A program made the translations under genes and the position numbers. The notes beneath the pieces were generated by a model that had not been told where the DNA came from, searched no databases, and saw only the letters and a program-made list of their open reading frames with translations. Shown one piece after another: positions 42,113 to 50,180 of a stretch of 64,000 nucleotides of DNA; positions within the stretch are counted from its first letter, which is position 1; each line of letters opens with the position of its first letter. Source of the DNA: Microlunatus speluncae (GTDB taxonomy: Bacteria; Actinomycetota; Actinomycetes; Propionibacteriales; Propionibacteriaceae); the NCBI RefSeq assembly GCF_009299835.1, contig NZ_VKCZ01000020.1:310001-374000 (forward strand), written 5' to 3'.

Positions 42113-44869
42113 ATGTTGAAACTGGAACGAGTCAGCTCCGGCGGCCGGGTGCGGCCGCTGGCGATCATCGGCCTGATCCTGATCCCGTTGATCATCGCCG
42201 GCGGCATGCTGCTGGCCACCTGGGACTCCGACGCCCGGCTGGATCGGGTGCAGGCGGCGATCGTCAATCAGGACGAGGCGGTCAAGATCAACGGGCAGAC
42301 CGTGCCGCTGGGCCGGCAGCTGGCCGGGGCCCTGGTCGACGGCGATCCTGATGACCCGGATCTGCCCAACTTCGACTGGGTGCTGAGCGACGAGGAGGAT
42401 GCGGCCGACGGCCTGTCCTCCGGTCGCTATGCCGCCGTGGTCACCATCCCCGAGTCGTTCTCGGCCGACGCGACGTCGTACTCGAAGAACGACGGGGACC
42501 AGGCACGGAAGGCGACCCTGCAGGTGGCCACCTCGCAGGTGGCCGGGATCGCCGACCCGGTGGTCGGCCAGGCGATCGCCGCCGCCGCGCAGAGCGGGGT
42601 GAACAAGCAGCTCACCGAGGAATACCTGAAGAACATCTACGTCGGCTTCAACGACACCGGCAAGCAGTTCGCCGAGGTGGCCGACGCCGCCGGGCAGCTG
42701 TCCGACGGGTCAGGCGACCTGGCCGACGGCCTGAAGCAGACCAAGGACGGCACCGGTCAGCTGGCCGATGGGCTGGGTCAGCTGGACACCGGGGCCAGGG
42801 GTCTGGCCGACGGGGTGCGGGAACTGGACAGCGGGGTCGGCGACTTCGCCGAAGGGGCCGGCGAGTTGGCCCGGCAGACCGCCCAACTGCCGGACCAGGT
42901 CGGGCAGCTCGCCGGCGGTGCCCGGAAGTCGGCCGACGGCGCGGGTGAGCTGGCCAAGGGGACCGCGGCGAGCGCCCAGGGCGCGCGGCAGTTGGCTGCC
43001 GGGAGCCGGGAATCGGCTGGTGGGGCGGAGAAGCTGGCCGACGGTGCGAAGCAGACCGCGGGCGGCGCCGAGGATCTCGCCGGAGGCATCCGGCAGTCCG
43101 CGGCCGGGGCCAAGGAACTGGCCAAGGGCGCGCGGGCGACCGCCGACGGCACTGAGCAGCTGGCCGGCAACGCCCGGAAGTTGGGCGAAGGGGGCGAGCA
43201 GCTCGGGGCCGGAGCGAAGGACGTCGCCAAGGGCGCACGCGACTTCGCCGCGGGGACCGAGCAGCTGGTCGGCGGGGCGGAGGACAACGCTGCGGGGGTG
43301 AAGAAGTACGCGTCCGGAGTCGCGGACTATGCCGACGGGGTCGGTGGACTTGATCAAGGTCTGAACCAGTATCAGAGCTCGCTGGAGAAGTTGGCCGCCG
43401 ATTGTCCGGCGGACCTGACGAAGGAGGAGTGTGCCGGGTTCAAGCAGGGCATCGGTGCCGCGCTCCAGGGCCTGAAGAAGAAGCAGGGTGACAATCCGAG
43501 CCTGATCGGGCTGTCCGGTCGACTGGCCGAGCAGGGGCCCGGGCTGGCGCAGGGTGGCGAAGAACTGGCCGCCGGCGCGGCCGAGCTGGCCAAGGGCCTG
43601 GCCGGGCTGCCCGCGGGGGCCAACAAGCTCGCCGCCGGGATCGAGGAGTTCACCAAGCCGATCCAGCAGTTCGCCGGCGGCTTGATCAAGTTGGCCGCCG
43701 GGGCTGATCAACTCGGCGGCGGTTCGGGGCAGGTCGCCGACGGGATCACCGGTCTCGCCGGTGGCCTTGATCAACTCGCCGACGGTGGTGATCAACTGGC
43801 CGGTGGAGTCGGGCAGCTGGCCGGCGGAAACCAGCAGCTGGCGGTCGGCCTGGACAAGCTGGCCGACGGCGGCGAGGGCCTGGCCGACGGCAGTGATCAA
43901 CTCGCGGCCGGCACCAAGTCGTTGGCCGGCGGCCTTGATCAACTGGCCGACGGCACCGACCAGCTGGCCGGCGGGATGCCCGCGCTGTCCGACGGGATCG
44001 GGCAGCTGGCGGCCGGTGCGGCGGACCTGAAGTCCGGCACCGCGCAGCTCAGCGACGGCGCCGGCCAGCTGGCCGACGGCACCGGACAGTCCGCCCAGGG
44101 TGCGGCCGACCTGCACAGCGGGATGGTCCAGCTCGCCGACGGCGGGGCCAAGCTGGCCGACGGCACGAAGCAGTTGGCCGACGGGCTGGCCGACGGCGCC
44201 GAGCAGGTGCCGACCTACGACAAGTCGTCGCGGACCGCGCTGGCCGACGTCGTCTCCACCCCGGTCACCTCGGAGCGGCCCGAGCAGGCCTTCGCCGACA
44301 GCGCCACCACGACCTTCCTGGCCGTGATCGCGCTCTGGATCGGCGCGCTGGCCACCTATCTGATCGTCCAGGCGGTCAGCTCCCGGGTGCTCACCTCGAT
44401 GAAGTCCTCGGTCCGGATCGCGTTGGAGAGCCTGCTGCCGGGCCTGATCATCGCCGCGATCCAGTCGGTGATCCTGGCGACCATGCTCAAGGTGCTGCTC
44501 GATCTGTCGGCGGCCCAGACGGCCGGGCTGATCGGCTTCACCCTGCTCGGCGGCGCGGCGTTCGTCGCGGTCAACCACGCCCTGGTCGCCTGGTTCGGCG
44601 GCGTCGGCCGGTTCGTCTCGGTGATCATGGCGGTGCTCGCCACCGCCGGCGCGATCACCGCCGCCGTGCCGCCGATCTTCGACGTGATCCGACCCGCCCT
44701 GCCGCTGACCCCGGCCCTGGACGGGATGCGGGCGATCGCCACCGACGGCCCGGGCGCCGGTGCCGCCGCGGCGGCCCTGCTCGGCTGGCTCGTCGTCGGC
44801 GTCGCGGCCGGCTTCCTCGCCGTCGCTCGCCGCCGGATCCTGCGGCCGCTCGCCGTACCGGCGACGTAG
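42113..44869 (+). CDS. YhgE/Pip-family membrane protein with long repeat region
   Basis: 918 residues. One N-terminal helix (~13-36, PLAIIGLILIPLIIAGGMLL), a YhgE N-domain (~37-185, AAIVNQDEAVKINGQTVPLGRQLAGALVDGD), a long region (~195-700) of LADG/QLAGG-type repeats with ~7- and 11-residue spacing that should form a coiled-coil-like stalk, and about five C-terminal helices (~725-915). YhgE/Pip proteins resemble the permease part of type VII secretion EsaA and phage infection proteins. It starts 17 bp after the MMPL gene, hence one operon. Asp-Gln pairs in the repeats are often encoded as TTGATCAA or TGATCAA. Confidence 0.92.
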   Translation: MLKLERVSSGGRVRPLAIIGLILIPLIIAGGMLLATWDSDARLDRVQAAIVNQDEAVKINGQTVPLGRQLAGALVDGDPDDPDLPNFDWVLSDEEDAADGLSSGRYAAVVTIPESFSADATSYSKNDGDQARKATLQVATSQVAGIADPVVGQAIAAAAQSGVNKQLTEEYLKNIYVGFNDTGKQFAEVADAAGQLSDGSGDLADGLKQTKDGTGQLADGLGQLDTGARGLADGVRELDSGVGDFAEGAGELARQTAQLPDQVGQLAGGARKSADGAGELAKGTAASAQGARQLAAGSRESAGGAEKLADGAKQTAGGAEDLAGGIRQSAAGAKELAKGARATADGTEQLAGNARKLGEGGEQLGAGAKDVAKGARDFAAGTEQLVGGAEDNAAGVKKYASGVADYADGVGGLDQGLNQYQSSLEKLAADCPADLTKEECAGFKQGIGAALQGLKKKQGDNPSLIGLSGRLAEQGPGLAQGGEELAAGAAELAKGLAGLPAGANKLAAGIEEFTKPIQQFAGGLIKLAAGADQLGGGSGQVADGITGLAGGLDQLADGGDQLAGGVGQLAGGNQQLAVGLDKLADGGEGLADGSDQLAAGTKSLAGGLDQLADGTDQLAGGMPALSDGIGQLAAGAADLKSGTAQLSDGAGQLADGTGQSAQGAADLHSGMVQLADGGAKLADGTKQLADGLADGAEQVPTYDKSSRTALADVVSTPVTSERPEQAFADSATTTFLAVIALWIGALATYLIVQAVSSRVLTSMKSSVRIALESLLPGLIIAAIQSVILATMLKVLLDLSAAQTAGLIGFTLLGGAAFVAVNHALVAWFGGVGRFVSVIMAVLATAGAITAAVPPIFDVIRPALPLTPALDGMRAIATDGPGAGAAAAALLGWLVVGVAAGFLAVARRRILRPLAVPAT

Positions 44870-44871
44870 CG

Positions 44872-45006
44872 GTCCGTTCCCTGAGCCTGTCGGACCGTTC
44901 GTTCCCTGAGCCCGTCGAAGGGTAAGCCCGATCCCTACCCCGAGCCCAGATCGAACGGCATCACGGCTGAATCTGCCCTGCCCTTCGACAGGCTCAGGGA
45001 ACGAAT
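44872..45006. repeat. Cluster of REP-like elements in opposite orientations
   Basis: Two copies in one direction (GTTCCCTGAGCCTGTCGGACC at ~44876; GTTCCCTGAGCCCGTCGAAGGG at ~44901) and one reversed copy (GCCCTTCGACAGGCTCAGGGAACG at ~44979) follow the YhgE stop. Facing copies can form a large hairpin and may serve as the 3' boundary of the operon. Confidence 0.8.
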
Positions 45007-45057
45007 CCCGTCGGGCTGGGCGCGGACACGGGGATCGCTGCTGTTACCGTGGGGGCA

Positions 45058-45152
45058 GTGCACGGGAGTCCGGTGAGCCGGGCTGAGAGGGAGTACTCCA
45101 ACTCCGACCGTTGAACCTGATCTGGATCATGCCAGCGCAGGAAGCGATGCAG
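45058..45152 (+). promoter_or_regulatory. TPP riboswitch (THI element)
   Basis: Conserved THI-box blocks are present in order: GGGAGTCCGG, CCGGGCTGAGAGGGAG, then GACCGTTGAACCTGATCTGG, ATCATGCCAGCGCAGGAAG. It binds thiamine pyrophosphate. Position directly upstream of the YkoF-E-D-C genes fits control of thiamine precursor uptake: excess TPP should reduce expression. Confidence 0.95.
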
Positions 45153-45155
45153 GAA

Positions 45156-45202
45156 GGGAACACCGTGTTCCCGCCCTCCCGTGCCAGGACGCAAGGGGGA
45201 GG
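45156..45202 (+). promoter_or_regulatory. Expression platform: hairpin and Shine-Dalgarno sequester
   Basis: GGGAACA-CCG-TGTTCCC (45156-45172) is a perfect hairpin after the riboswitch. Next, CCCTCCC (45174-45180) can pair with the Shine-Dalgarno GGGGGAGG (45195-45202) of ykoF. No U-tract follows, so translational rather than transcriptional control is the likely mechanism. This is inferred from pairing. Confidence 0.65.
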
Positions 45203-45206
45203 AAGC

Positions 45207-45854
45207 ATGTCCGAGACCACGGTTCCTGCTGTTGATCAACGCGATGATCCGCTGCGGTTCGGGGTTGGTGCGCGGGTCACGGTGGCGGTGATGACCGACC
45301 GGTACGTCGACGTGATCATGGACGCGCTGCGCCGGGCCGACGCGACCGGGCTGGTGGTGCAGACCGGCGACGTCAGCACCTACCTGGGTGGCGCCGAGCC
45401 GGAGCTGCTGCGCTACCTGACCGAGCTGTCGGCCGCGATCGCCGAGTCCGGCGAGCACGCGGCGATCACCGTCCACCTCTCCCGGGGCTGCCCGGGCGAA
45501 GTGATCTGCGAACTGCCGGGCGGGGCCGGGCCGCGGGCCGTCGAGGTGGCGCCGGGCCGGGTGACGGGGCGGTACGCGGCCGCCGAGTGGGCGCTCTATC
45601 CGTTGGCCGACGACGTCCGGGCCGGGGTCGAGCCCGATCACATGCGCGACATCTACGCGGCGATCGAGCTGGCCAAGGACAACGGGACGTTCCGCGCCTC
45701 CGAGCACTTCGTCACCCGGCTGGAAGGCGATCTTGGCACGGTGCTGGCCACCGTGTTCGCCGGCTGGACCATGGTCGGTCGCGGCGTGCAGCACGTGACC
45801 AGTCACCTCACCCTCTCGGTCAACAGCCCGAGTCATGATCATGTCGCCGGCTGA
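45207..45854 (+). CDS. ykoF: YkoF-family thiamine/HMP-binding protein
   Basis: 215 residues with two related ACT-like halves: VTVAVMTDRYVDVIMDALRRADATGLVVQTGDVSTYLGG and later AAEWALYPLADD...HMRDIYAAIELAKDNGTF. YkoF in Bacillus binds thiamine and HMP in the cytoplasm and accompanies the YkoEDC ECF transporter. The ATG at 45207 has a GGGGGAGG Shine-Dalgarno. First gene of the TPP-riboswitch operon; overlaps ykoE by 20 bp. Confidence 0.9.
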   Translation: MSETTVPAVDQRDDPLRFGVGARVTVAVMTDRYVDVIMDALRRADATGLVVQTGDVSTYLGGAEPELLRYLTELSAAIAESGEHAAITVHLSRGCPGEVICELPGGAGPRAVEVAPGRVTGRYAAAEWALYPLADDVRAGVEPDHMRDIYAAIELAKDNGTFRASEHFVTRLEGDLGTVLATVFAGWTMVGRGVQHVTSHLTLSVNSPSHDHVAG

Positions 45855-46467
45855 GCCGGCGGGCCGGCGGCGGCTGCCGCTGCGCGACATCGTGTTGCTG
45901 GTGATGCTCGGGGTGGTCTTCGGCTTCCTCTACTGGGCTCTCGTCCAGGGCTGGAACCTGCTGGCGGTCGCGATGGGCCCCGCCGGTGATCTTGCTCAGC
46001 ACGTGCTGCTGGGCGGCTGGTTGCTGGTCGCGCCGATCGCGATCGCGATCATCCGGCGGCCGTTCGTCGGGATCATCGCCGAGGTGATCGCCTCGGTGGT
46101 CGAGGTGGTGTTCCTCGGCTCGGCCGTCGGTCCGCTGCTGGTGGTCGCCGCCGCGCTGCAGGGTGCCGGCAGCGAGCTGCCGTTCGCGTTGACCCGCTAT
46201 CGGCGGTTCGGCTGGCTGACGTACGCGCTGTCCGGGCTGCTCGGCGCGGGCTTCGTGTTCGTCTTCTCCGCGTTCCGGTTCGGTTGGTTCGGCCAGGATC
46301 TGCTGCTGCTCCGGTTGGGGCTGCAGCTGTTGTCCGGCATCGTCCTGGGCGGGCTGCTGGCCAAGGTGATCATCGGTGCCCTGGTCCGCACCGGGGTGCT
46401 GGACCAGTTCGCGATCGTCCGTGAGGACGGGTCGGCGCGACCGGCCACCGTCCGTCGTGAACGGTGA
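45835..46467 (+). CDS. ykoE: ECF transporter S component, YkoE family
   Basis: 210 residues with five to six membrane helices. LPLRDIVLLVMLGVVFGFLYWALVQGWNLL and FGWLTYALSGLLGAGFVFVFSAFRFGWFG fit YkoE, the substrate-binding membrane subunit for thiamine or hydroxymethylpyrimidine. The start is ATG 45835 or ATG 45841. It should assemble with the ATPase and EcfT encoded next. Confidence 0.92.
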   Translation: MIMSPAEPAGRRRLPLRDIVLLVMLGVVFGFLYWALVQGWNLLAVAMGPAGDLAQHVLLGGWLLVAPIAIAIIRRPFVGIIAEVIASVVEVVFLGSAVGPLLVVAAALQGAGSELPFALTRYRRFGWLTYALSGLLGAGFVFVFSAFRFGWFGQDLLLLRLGLQLLSGIVLGGLLAKVIIGALVRTGVLDQFAIVREDGSARPATVRRER

Positions 46468-48238
46468 TCATCCGGTCGTCGCGACCGCCGCGCTGACCGC
46501 CGTCTATCCGACCGGCGACGGCATCGGTCCGGTCGACCTGACGATCGACGCGGGCGAGTACGTCCTTGTCCTCGGCCCGTCCGGATCGGGTAAGTCGACC
46601 GTGCTGCGGATGCTGCACGGCGCCGTCCCGCAGGCGATCCACGCCGAGGTCACCGGCGAGGTACGGATCGCCGGCCGGCGGGTCGCCGACGCCGGCGTGG
46701 CCGACCTCGCCGAGCTGGTCGGCGTCGTGGCCCAGGATCCGGAATCCGGCGTCTGCCTGCCCGACGTGGCCGACGAGGTCGCCTTCCCGCTGGAGAATCT
46801 GGCCGTCGACCCGGCCGCGATCGGTCCGGCCGTCGACCTCGCGCTGGCCCGGGCCGGGGCCGGCGGGCTGCGCGACCGGGCCACCGGAGAGCTGTCCGGT
46901 GGAGAGTTGCAGCGGATCGCCCTGGCCGCGGCGATCGCTGCCCAGCCGCGACTGCTGCTGCTCGACGAACCGACCTCGATGCTGGACGCCGCCGGGATCG
47001 ACGCGGTCCGCCGCGCCATCGCCGGCGCCCGCCGGTCCACCGGAGCCGCCTGCGTCGTGGTCGAACACCGGCTGGACGAGCTCGCCGATGATCATGGCGC
47101 CGATGATCATGGGGCCGATGATCATGGGTTCGGCGGACTGCCGGGACGCTGGATCGTGATCGGCCGGGACGGCCGCGTCCGGCACGACGGGCCGCCCGGC
47201 GCGCTCAGCCGCGCCGACCTGCGGGACCTGGTCGGACAGGGCTGCTGGCTGCCGATCGACCTCGAGCTGCGCGCCCTCCTCGATCACGGCCCTGATGATC
47301 AAGATCCGGTCGGCGTCGGAGCTGATCATGGTCGCGGCCTCGATCACCCCGAGATCCTCGAGACACTGCTGAGCTCCGGCCTGCCCTGCGACCGGCTCGG
47401 GGAACGGTCCGGGGCTCCGTCCTCGGACGGGGATCGTACGGGCGAGCGGCTGATAGCGCGGGCGGTGGTGGTGGGGCGAGGCTCGCGGTCGCGGCGGCGG
47501 GTGGTGCTGGCCGGGGTCGACCTGGAACTGCGGCCGGGGGAGACGGTGGCGTTGGTCGGGGCGAACGGGAGTGGCAAGTCGACACTGCTGACCTGCCTGG
47601 CCGGGCTGGAGCGGCCCGACGCGGGCGAGGTGTCCGGACCGCGGCCGGGGCTGGTGTTCCAGAATCCTGAGCACCAGTTCGCTGACGCCACGGTCCGGGC
47701 CGAGCTGGCCTTCGGGCTGCCGGAGTCGGAGGCGCCACGGGTGGCGGCGATGCTGGACCGGTTCGGGTTGACCGGGGTGGCCGACCACAACCCGTACCGG
47801 CTCTCCGGCGGCCAGCAGCGCCGGGTCAGCCTGGCCGCGATGCTGCTGCACGACCGTCCCTTCCTGCTCGCCGACGAACCCGGCTTCGGGCTCGACCGGC
47901 AGGCGACGATCACCGCGCTGCGCACCCTCCGCGACACCGCGCGGGCCGGCCGCGGGGTGCTGTTCTCCAGTCACGATCTGCGCGCCGTCGCCGGCTACGC
48001 CGACCGGGTGCTGGTCCTCGGCGCCGGCCGGCTGCTGGCCGACACCACCCCGCTGCGTCTGCTCCGCGACAGCGCCCTGCTGACCGAGGCGCGACTCCGG
48101 CCGCCCCGGCTGCTCCGCCGTCTCGCCGACCGGGTCACGACGGACGCCGATCTCCGCGCGATCCTGCAGCACCTGGACACGCTGGCCCTCCGGCTGGCCG
48201 CCGGGGTCGGGGCCGGGGCGAACGGGGTGTTCCGATGA
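46457..48238 (+). CDS. ykoD: ECF transporter duplicated ATP-binding protein, YkoD family
   Basis: 593 residues with two ABC domains. The first has Walker A GPSGSGKST, signature LSGGELQRI and Walker B LLLLDEPTSMLD; the second has GANGSGKST, Q-loop FQNPEHQF, LSGGQQRRV and LLADEPGFGLD. Fusion of both EcfA subunits is normal for YkoD. The linker (~205-325) is unusual. It contains three GADDHG-type repeats from 15-bp DNA repeats (47085-47130) and a REP-like unit read in frame (CDRLGERSG, 47383-47410). The GTG at 46457 overlaps ykoE by 11 bp. Confidence 0.92.
   Translation: MNGDHPVVATAALTAVYPTGDGIGPVDLTIDAGEYVLVLGPSGSGKSTVLRMLHGAVPQAIHAEVTGEVRIAGRRVADAGVADLAELVGVVAQDPESGVCLPDVADEVAFPLENLAVDPAAIGPAVDLALARAGAGGLRDRATGELSGGELQRIALAAAIAAQPRLLLLDEPTSMLDAAGIDAVRRAIAGARRSTGAACVVVEHRLDELADDHGADDHGADDHGFGGLPGRWIVIGRDGRVRHDGPPGALSRADLRDLVGQGCWLPIDLELRALLDHGPDDQDPVGVGADHGRGLDHPEILETLLSSGLPCDRLGERSGAPSSDGDRTGERLIARAVVVGRGSRSRRRVVLAGVDLELRPGETVALVGANGSGKSTLLTCLAGLERPDAGEVSGPRPGLVFQNPEHQFADATVRAELAFGLPESEAPRVAAMLDRFGLTGVADHNPYRLSGGQQRRVSLAAMLLHDRPFLLADEPGFGLDRQATITALRTLRDTARAGRGVLFSSHDLRAVAGYADRVLVLGAGRLLADTTPLRLLRDSALLTEARLRPPRLLRRLADRVTTDADLRAILQHLDTLALRLAAGVGAGANGVFR
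47085..47130. repeat. Three 15-bp direct repeats in the ykoD coding region
   Basis: GATGATCATGGNGCC occurs three times in a row with small changes. Each holds the TGATCA palindrome and adds five residues (D-D-H-G-A). Length preserves the frame. Confidence 0.8.
47383..47410. repeat. REP-like unit inside ykoD
   Basis: CCTGCCCTGCGACCGGCTCGGGGAACGG is a variant of the CCCTTCGACAGGCTCAGGGAACG repeat, translated as LPCDRLGERS in the interdomain linker. Confidence 0.65.
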
Positions 48239-49020
48239 GCCGGACCATCCCGGCCGGAGCGGGCGACGGGGCCACCGGGAGTTGGCTCGCGCGCCGAAAT
48301 CCGACGGTCAAGGTGGCGGTGTTGCTCGCCGTGTCGCTCGGCACCCTGGGCCTGTTCGATCCGGGTCCGCTGGTCGCGCTCTACCTGCTCGCCGTCGCGG
48401 CAGTCCGGCTGGCGGCGCGGGTCGAGTGGCGGACGCTGCTGCTCGGCCAGGTGCCGTTCCTGCTGTTCGGGATCGGCCTGGTCGCCGTGAACGCCCTCAG
48501 CCGGCCCGGCCCGTCGCTGCTGCCGGACGGGCCGCTCCGGATCACCGCCGACGGGCTGACGATCGGGGTCGCGCTGGCGCTGCGCGGCCTGGTGATCGGG
48601 GTGCTGACGATCGGGTTCCTGGCCAGCACGCCGCCGCGGGAGCTGATGGTGAGCCTGATGAGGCAGGCCCGGCTCAGCCCGCGCTATGCGTACGCCATCC
48701 TCGCCGGGCACCGGATGCTGCACGCGATGCCGAGCCGGTGGTCGACCATCCGCGCGGCCCACGCTGTCCGCGGTCCGGCGCGGCGGGACGGTCGGCCGCG
48801 GTTCGGCCCGGTGGAGTTCGGCCGGGCCGCCTTTGCCCTGCTGGTGGCCTCGATCCGGTCCTCCGAACGGATCGCGCTAGCCCTGGAATCCCGCGGCCTC
48901 GGCGACGGACCGCGGACCGTCTGGCGTCCGGTGCCGCTCGGTGGTCGAGACGCCCTGCTCGCGGTGATCGTGCCCGTCACCTTCCTCCTCGTCGTCCTGG
49001 CTCAACTCCTGCCGCTGTAG
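48235..49020 (+). CDS. ykoC: ECF transporter T component, YkoC family
   Basis: 261 residues with about five to six helices. TVKVAVLLAVSLGTLGLFDPGPL opens the EcfT membrane region. Coupling helices include ASTPPRELMVSLMRQARLSPRYAYAILAGHRML and RSSERIALALESRGLG, which holds the Ala-Arg-Gly-type signature (ESRG). It joins the S subunit and ATPases. It starts by ATGA overlap with ykoD and is the last gene of the operon. Confidence 0.92.
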   Translation: MSRTIPAGAGDGATGSWLARRNPTVKVAVLLAVSLGTLGLFDPGPLVALYLLAVAAVRLAARVEWRTLLLGQVPFLLFGIGLVAVNALSRPGPSLLPDGPLRITADGLTIGVALALRGLVIGVLTIGFLASTPPRELMVSLMRQARLSPRYAYAILAGHRMLHAMPSRWSTIRAAHAVRGPARRDGRPRFGPVEFGRAAFALLVASIRSSERIALALESRGLGDGPRTVWRPVPLGGRDALLAVIVPVTFLLVVLAQLLPL

Positions 49021-49083
49021 CCCGGCCCCTCCCCGACCGATCATCCGGCCGGGAACGCGGCGCGCTCTCCGAGAACCCTGGTG

Positions 49084-49345
49084 GTGCGGAACTCGCCACA
49101 GGTAGAGAAATGTGCGCTCTGGGGCCTGGCTGGGGTGCGGAACTCGCCACAGGTAGAGAAACGCACCTGCGCGTAGGGCCGAGGGCCTGGTTGGGGTGCG
49201 GAACTCGCCACAGGTAGAGAAACGCACACCTGCGCGTAGGGCCGAGGGCCTGGTCGGGGTGCGGAACTCGCCACAGGTAGAGAAATGTGCGCTTGGGGGC
49301 CTGGTTGGGGTGCGGAACTCGCCACAGGTAGAGAAGCGCACCCTG
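49084..49345. repeat. Tandem hairpin repeats, locus B
   Basis: Five units beginning GTGCGGAACTCGCCACAGGT start at 49084, 49135, 49196, 49259 and 49310 (spacings 51, 61, 63 and 51). Two unit types alternate, ending ...ATGTGCGC or ...ACGCACCTGCGCGTAGGG. Units with GTGCG...CGCAC can fold into two-stem hairpins. The 49021-49529 gap holds no gene I can support. The units are related to locus A at 30591. Confidence 0.85.
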
Positions 49346-49529
49346 CGCGCTGGGCCGAGGTCTGCGTTCGATCCGGCCGGGAACGCGGCGCGGTGATCAT
49401 GGTGTCGGTTCACCCGGGCAGGGGAGCCGACTTCGTTCGTCGGAGGGAGGCCCTGGTCGGCGGCGACGGGCAGGCTGGAGGCCGAGGGTGCCGGATTGCC
49501 ATGATCGGGACCCGATGACAGGAGACGAC

Positions 49530-50102
49530 ATGATCAACGCGCCGGCACCGGTGAAGCGGGCGGCCGCCCCGACTCGGGGCCTGCGCCGGGTGGCCTGGGC
49601 CGCGGCCGCCTGGTGCGTCGGCTTCGCCGCGGTGAACCTGATCCAGGACGCGTCGGGGCGGTTCGATCACGGCGCGCTGGTCGACTACGCCGCCGGTCTG
49701 GCCGTGATGGGCTGGCTGGTCGTCGCGCTCAAGCTGCTCGGTGCCGCGGCCGCGTTGCTCACCGTCCACGAAGGCCCGCGATGGGTCCCGGCGCCGCTCC
49801 GGCTGCTGCTGATCTGGGGCGCGTTCGCCCTGCTGGCGCTGTATTCGGCGGGCAACCTGGTCGAGGCCGGCTATCTGCTGATCACGAACCCCGGGCTGAT
49901 CACCGGACGGTCGCTGGGCTATGTCGCCTTCTTCCTCGCCGGCGCGGCCGCCTTCGGCGCGCTCGCGGTCTCGTATCGGCGCCGGACCGGGCAGGGCCGT
50001 CGCCTGATCATCGTCGGGGTGGTCGGGGCACCCGTGCTGCTCGGGCTGCTGCTCGTGGTCGCCCCGGCGATCCTGGCCGCGGCCGGGCTGTTGCCCGGCT
50101 GA
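49530..50102 (+). CDS. Multi-pass membrane protein of unknown function
   Basis: 190 residues. About four to five hydrophobic segments (~22-40, 55-78, 92-108, 120-145, 160-185) interrupted by short charged loops. LGAAAALLTVHEGPRWVPAPLRLLLIWGAFALLALYSAGNLVEAGYLL resembles DUF3995-like small integral membrane proteins, but I cannot assign it confidently. The ATG at 49530 follows CAGGAGACGAC. It stands alone between the locus B repeats and the lipoprotein gene. Confidence 0.75.
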   Translation: MINAPAPVKRAAAPTRGLRRVAWAAAAWCVGFAAVNLIQDASGRFDHGALVDYAAGLAVMGWLVVALKLLGAAAALLTVHEGPRWVPAPLRLLLIWGAFALLALYSAGNLVEAGYLLITNPGLITGRSLGYVAFFLAGAAAFGALAVSYRRRTGQGRRLIIVGVVGAPVLLGLLLVVAPAILAAAGLLPG

Positions 50103-50180
50103 CCGGAGCGCGCCACTACTGACTCACGGCACTAGGGTCGTCACGGCACAGAGTGCCGGACCGGCCCGAGGAGGATGTGG

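Noticed and set aside
42710..44578. Repeat-rich minus-strand frame opposite YhgE/Pip
   Set aside because: It mirrors the LADG repeats of the real gene and lacks start signals.
49084..49345. CRISPR array
   Set aside because: The repeats are ~27 bp with 24-36-bp gaps, but the gaps are near copies of each other rather than unique spacers, and no cas gene is present.
48877..49413. Minus-strand coding frames with repeated FSTCGEFRTP-type peptides
   Set aside because: They come from the tandem hairpin repeats; frames change between units and no start signal or homology supports a protein.
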